Positions 1 to 5,231 of a DNA stretch of 7,261 nt are shown here, in pieces; position 1 is the first letter of the stretch, and every line of letters starts with the position of its first letter. Source of the DNA: JAGHBT01 sp035311885 (GTDB lineage: Bacteria > Krumholzibacteriota > Krumholzibacteriia > Krumholzibacteriales > WJIX01). The position numbers and the translations under genes are program-made. The stretch spans positions 1 through 7,261 of the forward strand of contig CAZKNG010000099.1 in NCBI GenBank assembly GCA_964554125.1, in the 5' to 3' direction. The notes beneath the pieces are model-generated. The model saw only the letters and a list, made by a program, of their open reading frames with translations. It had not been told where the DNA came from and did no database searches.

Positions 1-617
1 GCCGTTACAAGAACCCTTACCCCCTGAAGCCGGCCCCCGTCCTCAAATGTGCTTGCGATCCTCCGCTTTATCTCTTCCGGTTCTGTCATTCTCCCCCTGC
101 CCGTATCACCGCAGGCAAGCTCTCCGGAATCGGGTTCGATAATAACCCTCTTATCTTCTTTTAGAGTTTTGATATTCCTCTGTGTCGCGGGATTAAGCCA
201 CATACCTTCATTCATGGCCGGTGCTAAAATCACGGGGCATCCGGCGGCGCATACAACGGAGCTTGCCAGGTCATCGGCTATACCGGAGCTCATCTTAGCC
301 ATAAAATCAGCCGTAGCGGGAGCTACTATAATCCTTTCGGCCCAGCCGGCCAGATCAATATGAGGAACTTCCGGCGTGCCCCTCTGTTCAAAGAGCTCTA
401 CCCGAACAGGGTTAGACGATAGTGTTTCAAATGTTAACGGAGTTACAAATCTGGTTGCGGCTCTGGTCATCACGACCCTTACCCGTGCCCCTCCGCGTAC
501 AAGCAGACGAACCAGATAAACGGACTTGTAGAGGGATATCCCGCCTGTGGCAACGAGAAGGATTCTTCTTCCATTCAAGCTTTTCTGATATTTATTCTTC
601 CCCCGATGACTTTGCAT
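1..617 (-). CDS. coaBC: CoaBC (Dfp) N-terminal part, phosphopantothenoylcysteine decarboxylase domain; partial at window edge
   Basis: Bifunctional coenzyme A synthesis flavoprotein. The CoaC half decarboxylates 4'-phosphopantothenoylcysteine and the CoaB half ligates cysteine to 4'-phosphopantothenate. About 205 residues are visible. Numbered from the ATG at 617 they show the FMN-binding start ILLVATGGISLYKS (19-32), the active-site His in PHIDL (85-89), WAERIIVAPATADFMAK (92-108), PAMN (133-136) and GELACGDTGRGRM (165-177) with the catalytic Cys at 169. The last residues, VRVLVT, are where the CoaB domain normally begins, so that domain lies outside the window. Start is uncertain. The ATG at 617 overlaps the rpoZ end by 26 bp and adds about 13 residues before the usual N-terminus. 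A TTG at 578 gives the family-typical length (MNGRRILL). Neither has a clear ribosome binding site. It is last in the yicC operon as far as visible. Confidence 0.93.
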   Translation of the reverse strand, partial: MQSHRGKNKYQKSLNGRRILLVATGGISLYKSVYLVRLLVRGGARVRVVMTRAATRFVTPLTFETLSSNPVRVELFEQRGTPEVPHIDLAGWAERIIVAPATADFMAKMSSGIADDLASSVVCAAGCPVILAPAMNEGMWLNPATQRNIKTLKEDKRVIIEPDSGELACGDTGRGRMTEPEEIKRRIASTFEDGGRLQGVRVLVT

Positions 618-801
618 ATTTATACTTTACTTTCCCTTCAACAACGCGTCTGAGCGCTATTGTAGTTACCTTATCCTGAACCTCCTCGTCGGAAAGCCGC
701 AGAAGCGCGCTTATTCTCTTAGCCTCGCTGGAGACTACTCTTACAAGCTCATACCGGTTCTTGCCCATATTGAGGAATTTTTCCATAACTTCAATATCCA
801 T
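592..801 (-). CDS. rpoZ: DNA-directed RNA polymerase omega subunit
   Basis: The smallest subunit of RNA polymerase; it wraps the C-terminal tail of beta-prime and helps assembly and, in many bacteria, ppGpp response. The 69-residue product has the two diagnostic omega blocks: NRYELVRVVSSEAKRI (15-30) and TTIALRRVVEGKVKY (46-60), with a short charged tail. Length is normal for an omega subunit. The start at 801 is supported by AAGGGG (807-812) five bases upstream. It follows gmk after 115 bp and overlaps or abuts coaBC, the usual order for this cluster. Only the Met at residue 6 offers an alternative in-frame ATG start, and it is less well placed. Confidence 0.95.
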   Translation of the reverse strand: MDIEVMEKFLNMGKNRYELVRVVSSEAKRISALLRLSDEEVQDKVTTIALRRVVEGKVKYKYAKSSGEE

Positions 802-872
802 AGCGACCCCTTAACTTACTGCCTGTCGGATTACGGTAAACAACCCACTTCGTAGAACAATTTACAAAATCG

Positions 873-909
873 ATCAGAGAAAGTACAATTAAATATAATT
901 ACCTCTGAT
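873..909 (-). repeat. Imperfect stem-loop between gmk and rpoZ
   Basis: A 7 bp inverted repeat, ATCAGAG/CTCTGAT (873-879 and 903-909), encloses 23 AT-rich bases. Inside them AATTA and TAATT can pair around a 4-base loop. It lies 8-10 bases past the gmk stop codon and ends about 70 bases before rpoZ. Only four Ts follow the stem on the minus strand and not directly, so it is a poor intrinsic terminator. It could be an mRNA processing or stability element, or chance in AT-rich DNA. Confidence 0.3.
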
Positions 910-916
910 AATCAAC

Positions 917-1489
917 CTATTTTAACAGATCCGCTCTTTCCGAGCGCATAGATTCCGACTTGATTATCGTACAGATATCTTCTACGCAGCGTTCAATCTG
1001 TTTATTTACCACAACGTAATCATACCTGCCTGAGCAGTCTATTTCACGCCTGGCGTTATCGAGTCTCTTTCTGACCGCCGTTTCATCATCTGTTTTTCGC
1101 CCTCTCAGCCTGCTCTCGAGCTGCTCAAGCGAGGGCGGCAGTATCATTATCAAAACAGCGTCCGGGATCTTCTCTTTCAACGCCAGGCCGCCCTGAACAT
1201 CCAGTTCCAGAGCTACGTTCCATCCCTCCCCGATCTTCTCTTTAACATAATCGATGCTTGTTCCGTAGAGGTTGCCGTAGACTTCAGCCCATTCTATAAA
1301 CTCTCCCTTTTCTATCCTGTCTTTAAAATCCTCCCGGTCGGTAAAGAAATAGCTCTCTCCTTCAACCTCGCCCTCACGGGGAAGGCGGGTTGTAAAGGAT
1401 ATAGATTCCTTTAAATTATCAAATCTGGCAAGCACGTGCCTGTTTACAGTTGACTTGCCGACTCCGGACGGGCCGGAGATTACTATCAC
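917..1489 (-). CDS. gmk: Guanylate kinase
   Basis: Cytosolic guanylate kinase: ATP + GMP gives ADP + GDP, essential for GTP and dGTP supply. Numbered from the GTG at 1489, the product has the P-loop GPSGVGKST (6-14), the GMP-binding block SFTTRLPREGEVEGESYFF (31-49), EFIEWAEVYGNLYGT (63-77), LELDVQGG (94-101) and the lid segment around LRGRKTDDETAVRKRL (128-143). Length (190) is close to the family norm. The start is problematic. GTG leaves only four residues before the P-loop and has no good ribosome binding site. A strong GGAGG sits at 1520-1524. It is 9 bases before an in-frame ATT (1508-1510), which would add seven residues and restore a typical N-terminus; an in-frame ATC lies 6 bases after it. 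The gene follows remA closely and is co-transcribed with it by inference. Confidence 0.95.
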   Translation of the reverse strand: MIVISGPSGVGKSTVNRHVLARFDNLKESISFTTRLPREGEVEGESYFFTDREDFKDRIEKGEFIEWAEVYGNLYGTSIDYVKEKIGEGWNVALELDVQGGLALKEKIPDAVLIMILPPSLEQLESRLRGRKTDDETAVRKRLDNARREIDCSGRYDYVVVNKQIERCVEDICTIIKSESMRSERADLLK

Positions 1490-1519
1490 GAAAGGTTCTC
1501 TTAAGCGAATGATATCACA

Positions 1520-1524
1520 CCTCC
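1520..1524 (-). promoter_or_regulatory. Strong Shine-Dalgarno GGAGG for gmk, implying a non-ATG upstream start
   Basis: GGAGG on the minus strand lies between the remA stop codon (1531-1533) and gmk. No ATG, GTG or TTG in the gmk frame lies at a normal distance. Only ATC (spacing 6) and ATT (1508-1510, spacing 9) do. The GTG at 1489 is 30 bases away. This makes ATT or ATC initiation the best reading, unless a base-call error hides an ATG. Confidence 0.55.
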
Positions 1525-1530
1525 AGAGCC

Positions 1531-1767
1531 CTAACTCTGATCTTCCTTCAGCCGGTGCACAAGGGTCTCCACAGCCACAGCGGACAGGATCAGCTGATCG
1601 GAAGTAGTAAAAATCACAGAGCGTGTTTTCCGCCCCTGCGTTACGTCTATCAATTTGCCTCTGCCTGCCTTCTCCTCCTTATACCTGCGGACCGGCGATG
1701 AATCACAGGCTGATATAACTACGATCTTATCTTTTGCCACCACATTACCAAATCCGACATTGAGCAT
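1531..1767 (-). CDS. remA: RemA/DUF370 family DNA-binding regulator
   Basis: Small regulator related to RemA of Bacillus subtilis, which binds DNA and activates biofilm matrix genes. In other phyla its targets are largely unknown. The 78 residues carry the family's N-terminal NVGFGNVV (3-10), SSPVRR (23-28), and the strongly conserved stretch KLIDVTQGRKTRSVI (38-52) followed by SDQLILSAVAVETLVHRL (56-73). Length fits the family, which is about 80-90 residues. The ATG at 1767 is well supported by GGAGG (1775-1779) seven bases upstream. It sits between yicC and gmk, the standard place for this family in many genomes. Which genes it controls here cannot be read from the window. Confidence 0.93.
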   Translation of the reverse strand: MLNVGFGNVVAKDKIVVISACDSSPVRRYKEEKAGRGKLIDVTQGRKTRSVIFTTSDQLILSAVAVETLVHRLKEDQS

Positions 1768-1844
1768 CTTTGCTCCTCCAAAGCCGATTGTGAATACCAG
1801 CTGTATTGATCTTTATACACTGCCGAGGCAGCCCTGGAACCCGG

Positions 1845-2720
1845 CTATTCGAGATTTTGAACCTGCTCTCTTATCCTCTCAGCCTTTTCCTTAATATCCA
1901 GACATCTGTTTATTATTTTAGTGTCCGAGGCCTTGTTGCCCAGCGTTGTAATCTCCCTGTGAATCTCCTGAAGTATGAATGTGAGCTTCTTAGACACCTG
2001 GCCGCCATTTTCAAGTTCCCGGGAGAACTGGACGACGTGTGAATCGAGCCGGACGAGCTCCTCTGAGAAATCGGCCTTATCGGCCATGACGGCAACCTCT
2101 GTCAGCCAGCGCTGCTCATCTATCTTCAAACTGCCCAGCATCTCTTTCACTCTCTTTCTTGACCTGGAAAACGCTCTCTCTATCGCGCCCGGGGCCCTCT
2201 TCTTTATACTTTCTGCGGATTTCTCAATCTTCTTTATATTCCGCTCAATATCTTTCCCCAGCATACCCCCCTCTTTTTCCCTCATTCGAACACACTCGTC
2301 AAGGGCACTGCTTAAGGACTCTCTTATAGCCTTTTTGATCTTGCCTTTTGGGATTTTTGTTTCCCTGCACCTGAAAGCGTCGGGGAATGAAAGTAAAGAA
2401 GCTATGTCGACCTCGCCCGGAATACCTTCAGAGGATGCAAACTCCTTAACCTCCCGGTAGAGTCTTTTCAGAAGGGGTTTATTGATGCCGCTTTGAAGAA
2501 CGGCAGTATTTTTGTCAAAAGAAACCTTTACGTAGACCCTTCCCCGTCTGATCTTCTCCCGCACTCTCTTTTCAATATAACTCTGATACTCGTTCATCTC
2601 CGGGGGCAGTTTGATCGAAAAATCCATGAATCTGTGATTGACCGTCCTGACTTCAGTCATCATAGAGCCGCCGTCGATTTTAACCTTTCCTTTTCCGTAT
2701 CCGGTCATGCTGTAAATCAT
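1845..2720 (-). CDS. yicC: YicC family endoribonuclease-like protein
   Basis: Member of the YicC/YloC family; E. coli YicC and B. subtilis YloC have been reported as endoribonucleases acting in RNA turnover. The 291 residues begin with the hallmark SMTGYGKG (4-11) and EVRTVNHRFMDFSIKLP (23-39) of the N-terminal domain. The charged middle (about 120-200) is probably helical. The C-terminal DUF1732-like domain has TEVAVMADKADFSEEL (207-222), RLDSHV (224-229), KKLTFILQEIHRE (244-256) and the terminal IREQVQNLE. Length is the family norm. The ATG at 2720 has GGAGG (2726-2730) five bases upstream, which favours it over the in-frame Met at residue 5. It is first in the operon toward coaBC and divergent from rqcH. 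A sigma70-like promoter lies upstream. Confidence 0.95.
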   Translation of the reverse strand: MIYSMTGYGKGKVKIDGGSMMTEVRTVNHRFMDFSIKLPPEMNEYQSYIEKRVREKIRRGRVYVKVSFDKNTAVLQSGINKPLLKRLYREVKEFASSEGIPGEVDIASLLSFPDAFRCRETKIPKGKIKKAIRESLSSALDECVRMREKEGGMLGKDIERNIKKIEKSAESIKKRAPGAIERAFSRSRKRVKEMLGSLKIDEQRWLTEVAVMADKADFSEELVRLDSHVVQFSRELENGGQVSKKLTFILQEIHREITTLGNKASDTKIINRCLDIKEKAERIREQVQNLE

Positions 2721-2757
2721 TTATTCCTCCAGTAGGCGGTAATATCATTCAACAGTT

Positions 2758-2787
2758 ATTCTACAGCTACCCCCGCTTGATTGTAAA
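2758..2787 (-). promoter_or_regulatory. Probable sigma70-type promoter for the yicC operon
   Basis: On the minus strand TTTACA (2782-2787) and TAGAAT (2758-2763) are separated by 18 bases, each matching the consensus at five of six positions. Transcription would start near 2751 and give a leader of about 30 bases containing the yicC GGAGG. This is a sequence match only; the next open reading frames in this direction are yicC and its operon partners. Confidence 0.55.
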
Positions 2788-2806
2788 GAAACTAAATATT
2801 AAAAGT

Positions 2807-2852
2807 TAAGATAATATTTTTGACTTAAACTTTAGTTATCTTTATTATCTTA
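2807..2852. repeat. Perfect 10 bp inverted repeat bracketing the rqcH promoter, possible operator
   Basis: TAAGATAATA (2807-2816) is the exact reverse complement of TATTATCTTA (2843-2852), 26 bases apart, with arm centres 36 bp apart. The right arm contains the whole rqcH -10 box and the first base of the ATG at 2852. The left arm is just before the -35 box. TTATCTT also occurs a second time on the plus strand at 2836-2842, nine bases before the copy in the right arm, so there are three copies in all. Most of the left arm and spacer would not be transcribed, so a DNA-binding site is more likely than an RNA hairpin. The cognate protein is unknown, and AT-rich chance similarity remains possible. 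Confidence 0.45.
2820..2848 (+). promoter_or_regulatory. Sigma70-type promoter for rqcH
   Basis: TTGACT (2820-2825) and TATTAT (2843-2848) match the -35 and -10 consensus at five of six positions each, with the optimal 17-base spacer. The -10 box ends only three bases before the ATG at 2852 and nine before the ATG at 2858. Transcription should therefore start at about 2855-2858, within or at the start codon. Confidence 0.7.
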
Positions 2853-4498
2853 TGCTGATGAACAGCCTTACGGCATACGCACTCGGCCCTCTTCTAAACA
2901 CGCGTCTTAAAGGCAGCGTTATAAGGGGAGTCTATCAGTATCCGGACTTAGTTACAATATCACTCTCGGCAAGCTGGTCTCCATTTATACATATCTTTTA
3001 TTCGGGGCTCGAGAGAGACCTCGTTCCCTCAAATTCACTTATAGCAGAAAGAGAACACTCCACGCAGCTGTTCAGGCAGATCGAGGGTTGCGCCATAACC
3101 GGCGTTGAAACACCCGGAATAAACAGGATCATTCTCATCAATCTTACCGCGCCGGGAAGCTGGGGAAGAGATAGAGATTTCGTGTTAAGACTCGATCTTA
3201 TACCGTCTAACTCCCCCGCGACACTCTTCGGCGGGGAAAAAAAGAGGGTGATATCTACTGTAAACCCTTCAAAATCAATTACTCCGCGATCGCCGGAGGA
3301 TCTTCCCGCCACCCGGAACTTTTCGCTCCTGACAATGCCTGACAAAAAACCGGGCGGGTTTCTGGAAGAGGCGGGGGTATCTGAAAGCTCCCTTCACGAC
3401 CGGCTTTTCAACCTTATTAACGGCTTAGACCCCCTGCTTGCCCGGGCAATTGTCGCTCAAAGCGGGGGCGACCCGGATTCCGTCTGGGATATGACGCGCC
3501 GGATAAGAGACAGGATGAAAGATGGAGATTACAAATGGAATGTCCGCGGGTTAGAAGAAAAAGAGAGAGCCGGAACTGTGTTATATCCAATACCTCTTCC
3601 TGTCGGGCGGAAGATAGCAGAGTCGGAAGATTATAGCGAAGCTGCCGGCCTGCACGCGGAGCGTACGGTTCTTCCCCTCTTTGTTGAAACCTTAAGGAAA
3701 AGGGCGGTAAAAGAAGCAAAAAAAGAGTTAAAGCGGCTTGAGCGTCTTAAGAAAAACCTGTCAAAGGACCTGGGTAAAGCCGCGCGCTCCGAGGAATTCC
3801 GCCTCTACGGCAACCTTCTCACTACACACTTCGACAGATTGGAAAAGGGGATGGAGAAGATAACTCTTCCCGATTTCTCTGAGAAGGGAGAAGTCATTAT
3901 ACCCCTTGACAGTACCCTCGGCCCCCAGCAGAATATCACCAGATACTTCAAGAAAGCGCAAAAAGGGGAAAAGGGACGAGAGAAAATCAAGCGGAGACTG
4001 AGATCGGTCGAAAAGAGTATATCGGCGCGGTCTGATTCGCTCGACAAACTGCTGAAGGTCGACAGCCCCGGCGAACTTTTAGAATTTATCCCTCAGCGGG
4101 ACAGCTCTTCTTCCCGTCAAAGAGAAAAATCCGGCGAGGACTTCAGAAGATTCGTGCTTGATAAACACCACACGGTATTTGTCGGCAGAAATGCCGCGGA
4201 AAATGATCTCTTGACACATAAGTTTTCTTCAAAGAGGGACCTATGGTTTCATGCAAAGGGAATCGCGGGCTCACATGTTATACTCAAGGGAGGTAATCCG
4301 TCCACCCCTCCCGATATTCTAAAAACAACGGCCTCGATAGCCGCCTATTACAGCAAGGCAAGAAATTCTAAAATTGTGCCGGTAGCTTATACTGAGAAGA
4401 GGTATGTCTGGAAACCTAAAAAATCCCCCCCCGGTACAGCGGCTATTGAGCGAGAAACAGTCCTGTTTGTCCACCCTTCGATTCCGTCTTCAGACTGA
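2852..4498 (+). CDS. rqcH: RqcH/NFACT family ribosome quality control protein
   Basis: Bacterial homologue of Rqc2/NEMF. It binds stalled 50S-peptidyl-tRNA complexes and recruits tRNA-Ala to add C-terminal alanine tails that mark nascent chains for degradation. The 548 residues hold an NFACT-N domain (roughly 1-240), a basic coiled-coil arm (about 285-400, including LDSTLGPQQNITRYFKK at 352-368) and an NFACT-R domain (about 430-545) with VFVGRNAAENDLLTHK (442-457), DLWFHAKGIAGSHVILKGG (463-481), AAYYSKAR (497-504) and a VPVAYTEKRYVWKPK block (509-523). The position of the family Asp-Arg motif reads Asn-Arg (91-92), and the usual FCMLLRK-like block is poorly conserved. The longest frame is listed, but the promoter implies the ATG at 2858 (MNSLTAYAL) is used and the mRNA is leaderless; no Shine-Dalgarno is present. 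Older names for the family are FbpA or fibronectin-binding protein. Confidence 0.92.
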   Translation: MLMNSLTAYALGPLLNTRLKGSVIRGVYQYPDLVTISLSASWSPFIHIFYSGLERDLVPSNSLIAEREHSTQLFRQIEGCAITGVETPGINRIILINLTAPGSWGRDRDFVLRLDLIPSNSPATLFGGEKKRVISTVNPSKSITPRSPEDLPATRNFSLLTMPDKKPGGFLEEAGVSESSLHDRLFNLINGLDPLLARAIVAQSGGDPDSVWDMTRRIRDRMKDGDYKWNVRGLEEKERAGTVLYPIPLPVGRKIAESEDYSEAAGLHAERTVLPLFVETLRKRAVKEAKKELKRLERLKKNLSKDLGKAARSEEFRLYGNLLTTHFDRLEKGMEKITLPDFSEKGEVIIPLDSTLGPQQNITRYFKKAQKGEKGREKIKRRLRSVEKSISARSDSLDKLLKVDSPGELLEFIPQRDSSSSRQREKSGEDFRRFVLDKHHTVFVGRNAAENDLLTHKFSSKRDLWFHAKGIAGSHVILKGGNPSTPPDILKTTASIAAYYSKARNSKIVPVAYTEKRYVWKPKKSPPGTAAIERETVLFVHPSIPSSD

Positions 4499-4523
4499 TT
4501 CAGCTCGGGCAAACAAACTGAAC

Positions 4524-4545
4524 AGCTGCTGCCTCAGCTATTTTT
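4524..4545 (+). terminator. Weak intrinsic terminator after rqcH
   Basis: AGCTG (4524-4528) and CAGCT (4535-4539) can form a 5 bp stem with a 6-base loop, followed by ATTTTTCC. It begins 25 bases past the rqcH stop codon and overlaps the end of the convergent gene. The stem is short, so it may be inefficient. Confidence 0.35.
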
Positions 4546-4918
4546 CCGCGTAACCAGTTTCTGATCCCAGAAGATAGGTCTCACCCTCATCAGATTCGAG
4601 CGTAATTACAACCGGAGCGAAAACATCCCATTGTATGTAAACCGGGCTGTATTCATCAGGTTTCTCTCCGCAGGGAATGATGTCTACCATCACCCATTCG
4701 CTGTCATATTCTTCGAAGCCGATGTAATATTCCCCGCTCGTGTAAATGCTGAAAAGGGTTCCGTTAAGATAAACAAACGAATAACCGCCGCCCGTCTTAA
4801 CGTCAACCGGGATAGCCATTTCTCCCTCAGCGTAAACAAATGAACTGGAGAGGAGAAACAGCAGAATCACCGCGAAAAAGACTTTAATGGAATTCTCCAC
4901 CAAGGTTCCTTTCCACAT
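4538..4918 (-). CDS. Secreted protein of unknown function
   Basis: Not recognised. The 126-residue product begins with a clear Sec signal peptide: a Lys-containing start, a hydrophobic core (about 13-28) and a likely signal peptidase I site after VYA (28-30). There is no lipobox Cys, so it is probably soluble in the periplasm or outside the cell. The mature part is about 96 residues, acidic and rich in aromatic residues. It has alternating hydrophobic stretches (YSFVYLNGTLFSIY, 46-59; YYIGF, 64-68; VYIQWDVFAPVVITL, 93-107) that suggest a small beta-rich fold. One Cys (83) remains in the mature protein. The ATG at 4918 is supported by GGAAGGG (4924-4930) five bases upstream. It stands alone with its own promoter, converging on rqcH 39 bp away. 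The signal peptide and good translation signals make it likely real. Confidence 0.8.
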   Translation of the reverse strand: MWKGTLVENSIKVFFAVILLFLLSSSFVYAEGEMAIPVDVKTGGGYSFVYLNGTLFSIYTSGEYYIGFEEYDSEWVMVDIIPCGEKPDEYSPVYIQWDVFAPVVITLESDEGETYLLGSETGYAEK

Positions 4919-4923
4919 ATCAT

Positions 4924-4950
4924 CCCTTCCATAAGCGGATTTATTCCGCT
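4924..4950 (-). promoter_or_regulatory. Hairpin next to the ribosome binding site of the secreted protein gene
   Basis: In the leader, AGCGGA and TCCGCT (4945-4950 and 4934-4939) form a perfect 6 bp stem with a 5-base loop. It ends three bases before the GGAAGGG ribosome binding site (4924-4930). It leaves the site free but close enough to influence ribosome access or protect the 5' end. A role is inferred from position only. Confidence 0.4.
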
Positions 4951-5008
4951 CTATTAAAGTTATCTGTTCCTTTTTCCGGTGTTGTTCACTGGTGTGCTTC
5001 TATACGGT

Positions 5009-5017
5009 ATTATACCA
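5009..5017 (-). promoter_or_regulatory. Extended -10 promoter for the secreted protein gene
   Basis: On the minus strand the sequence reads TGGTATAAT, a perfect TATAAT (5009-5014) with the TGn extension. No good -35 is visible at 17 bases (TTTTAT). Transcription would start near 5002 and give a leader of roughly 85 bases ahead of the ATG at 4918. Confidence 0.6.
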
Positions 5018-5084
5018 CATTCCCACGTAAAATAAAACAACAATTTCTATATGCCCGCCGATCGGGGGGTAATGTTCCCAAATA

Positions 5085-5231
5085 TTACTTTTTCAGTATT
5101 CTGTGAGGTTTTAAAAATACCTGAATTCTCTTATTAAACTGTTCATCAATCTCAAGCTTAAGATTCTCAAGGCATAAAGGAAGATATTCCAGCCAATTTT
5201 GGTGAAAGTGAAATAATCCTATTTCAGCCAT
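5085..5231 (-). CDS. Possible 48-residue small protein downstream of the ABC ATPase; doubtful
   Basis: An ATG at 5231 opens a 48-codon frame that overlaps the ATPase end by 13 bp and stops at 5085. The product begins MAEIGLFHFHQNWLEYLP and ends in a basic tail (KPHRILKK). It looks amphipathic and protein-like, but no family was recognised and the ribosome binding site is weak. The same DNA is also open in the ATPase's own frame: 35 codons follow the TAG, including the hydrophobic and basic stretch WNIFLYALRILSLRL. At most one frame is likely real. This could be a small gene, a decayed gene start, or chance in AT-rich DNA. Confidence 0.25.
   Translation of the reverse strand: MAEIGLFHFHQNWLEYLPLCLENLKLEIDEQFNKRIQVFLKPHRILKK

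Larger units (their letters stand above)
4919..5218. other. 300 bp intergenic region between the ABC ATPase gene and the secreted protein gene
   Basis: The left part holds the promoter, leader and hairpin of the secreted protein gene. The right part (5085-5218) stays open in two minus-strand frames beyond the ATPase and may contain a small gene or a gene remnant. Between them, 5053-5068 is a GC-rich near-palindrome (core CCGATCGG). On the minus strand it could act as a weak stem past the ABC operon, but no T-run follows directly. Nothing else is identified. Confidence 0.6.

Noticed and set aside
49..679. Plus-strand open frames at 49-363 and 422-679
   Set aside because: They lie antisense to coaBC and the rpoZ end, whose minus-strand products carry clear family motifs; the plus frames show none.
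820..916. Promoter for rpoZ in the gmk-rpoZ gap
   Set aside because: The best pair, TTGTAC with a GTAAAT box at 17 bases, matches the -10 consensus at only three positions; AT-rich DNA gives such matches by chance.
1655..2735. Several plus-strand open frames and one minus-strand frame across remA and yicC
   Set aside because: They are shadows of the conserved remA and yicC frames, with low-complexity Ser/Leu-rich products and no ribosome binding sites.
2998..4047. Minus-strand open frames inside rqcH
   Set aside because: They are antisense shadows of a well supported NFACT gene.
5053..5068. GC-rich near-palindrome with core CCGATCGG as terminator of the ABC operon
   Set aside because: The stem has a mismatch and no T-run follows directly on the minus strand, so it is mentioned only in the intergenic entry.
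5070..5095. GTAAT/ATTAC stem followed by TTTTT on the plus strand
   Set aside because: The stem is only 5 bp, the loop is 10 bases, and no plus-strand gene ends nearby.
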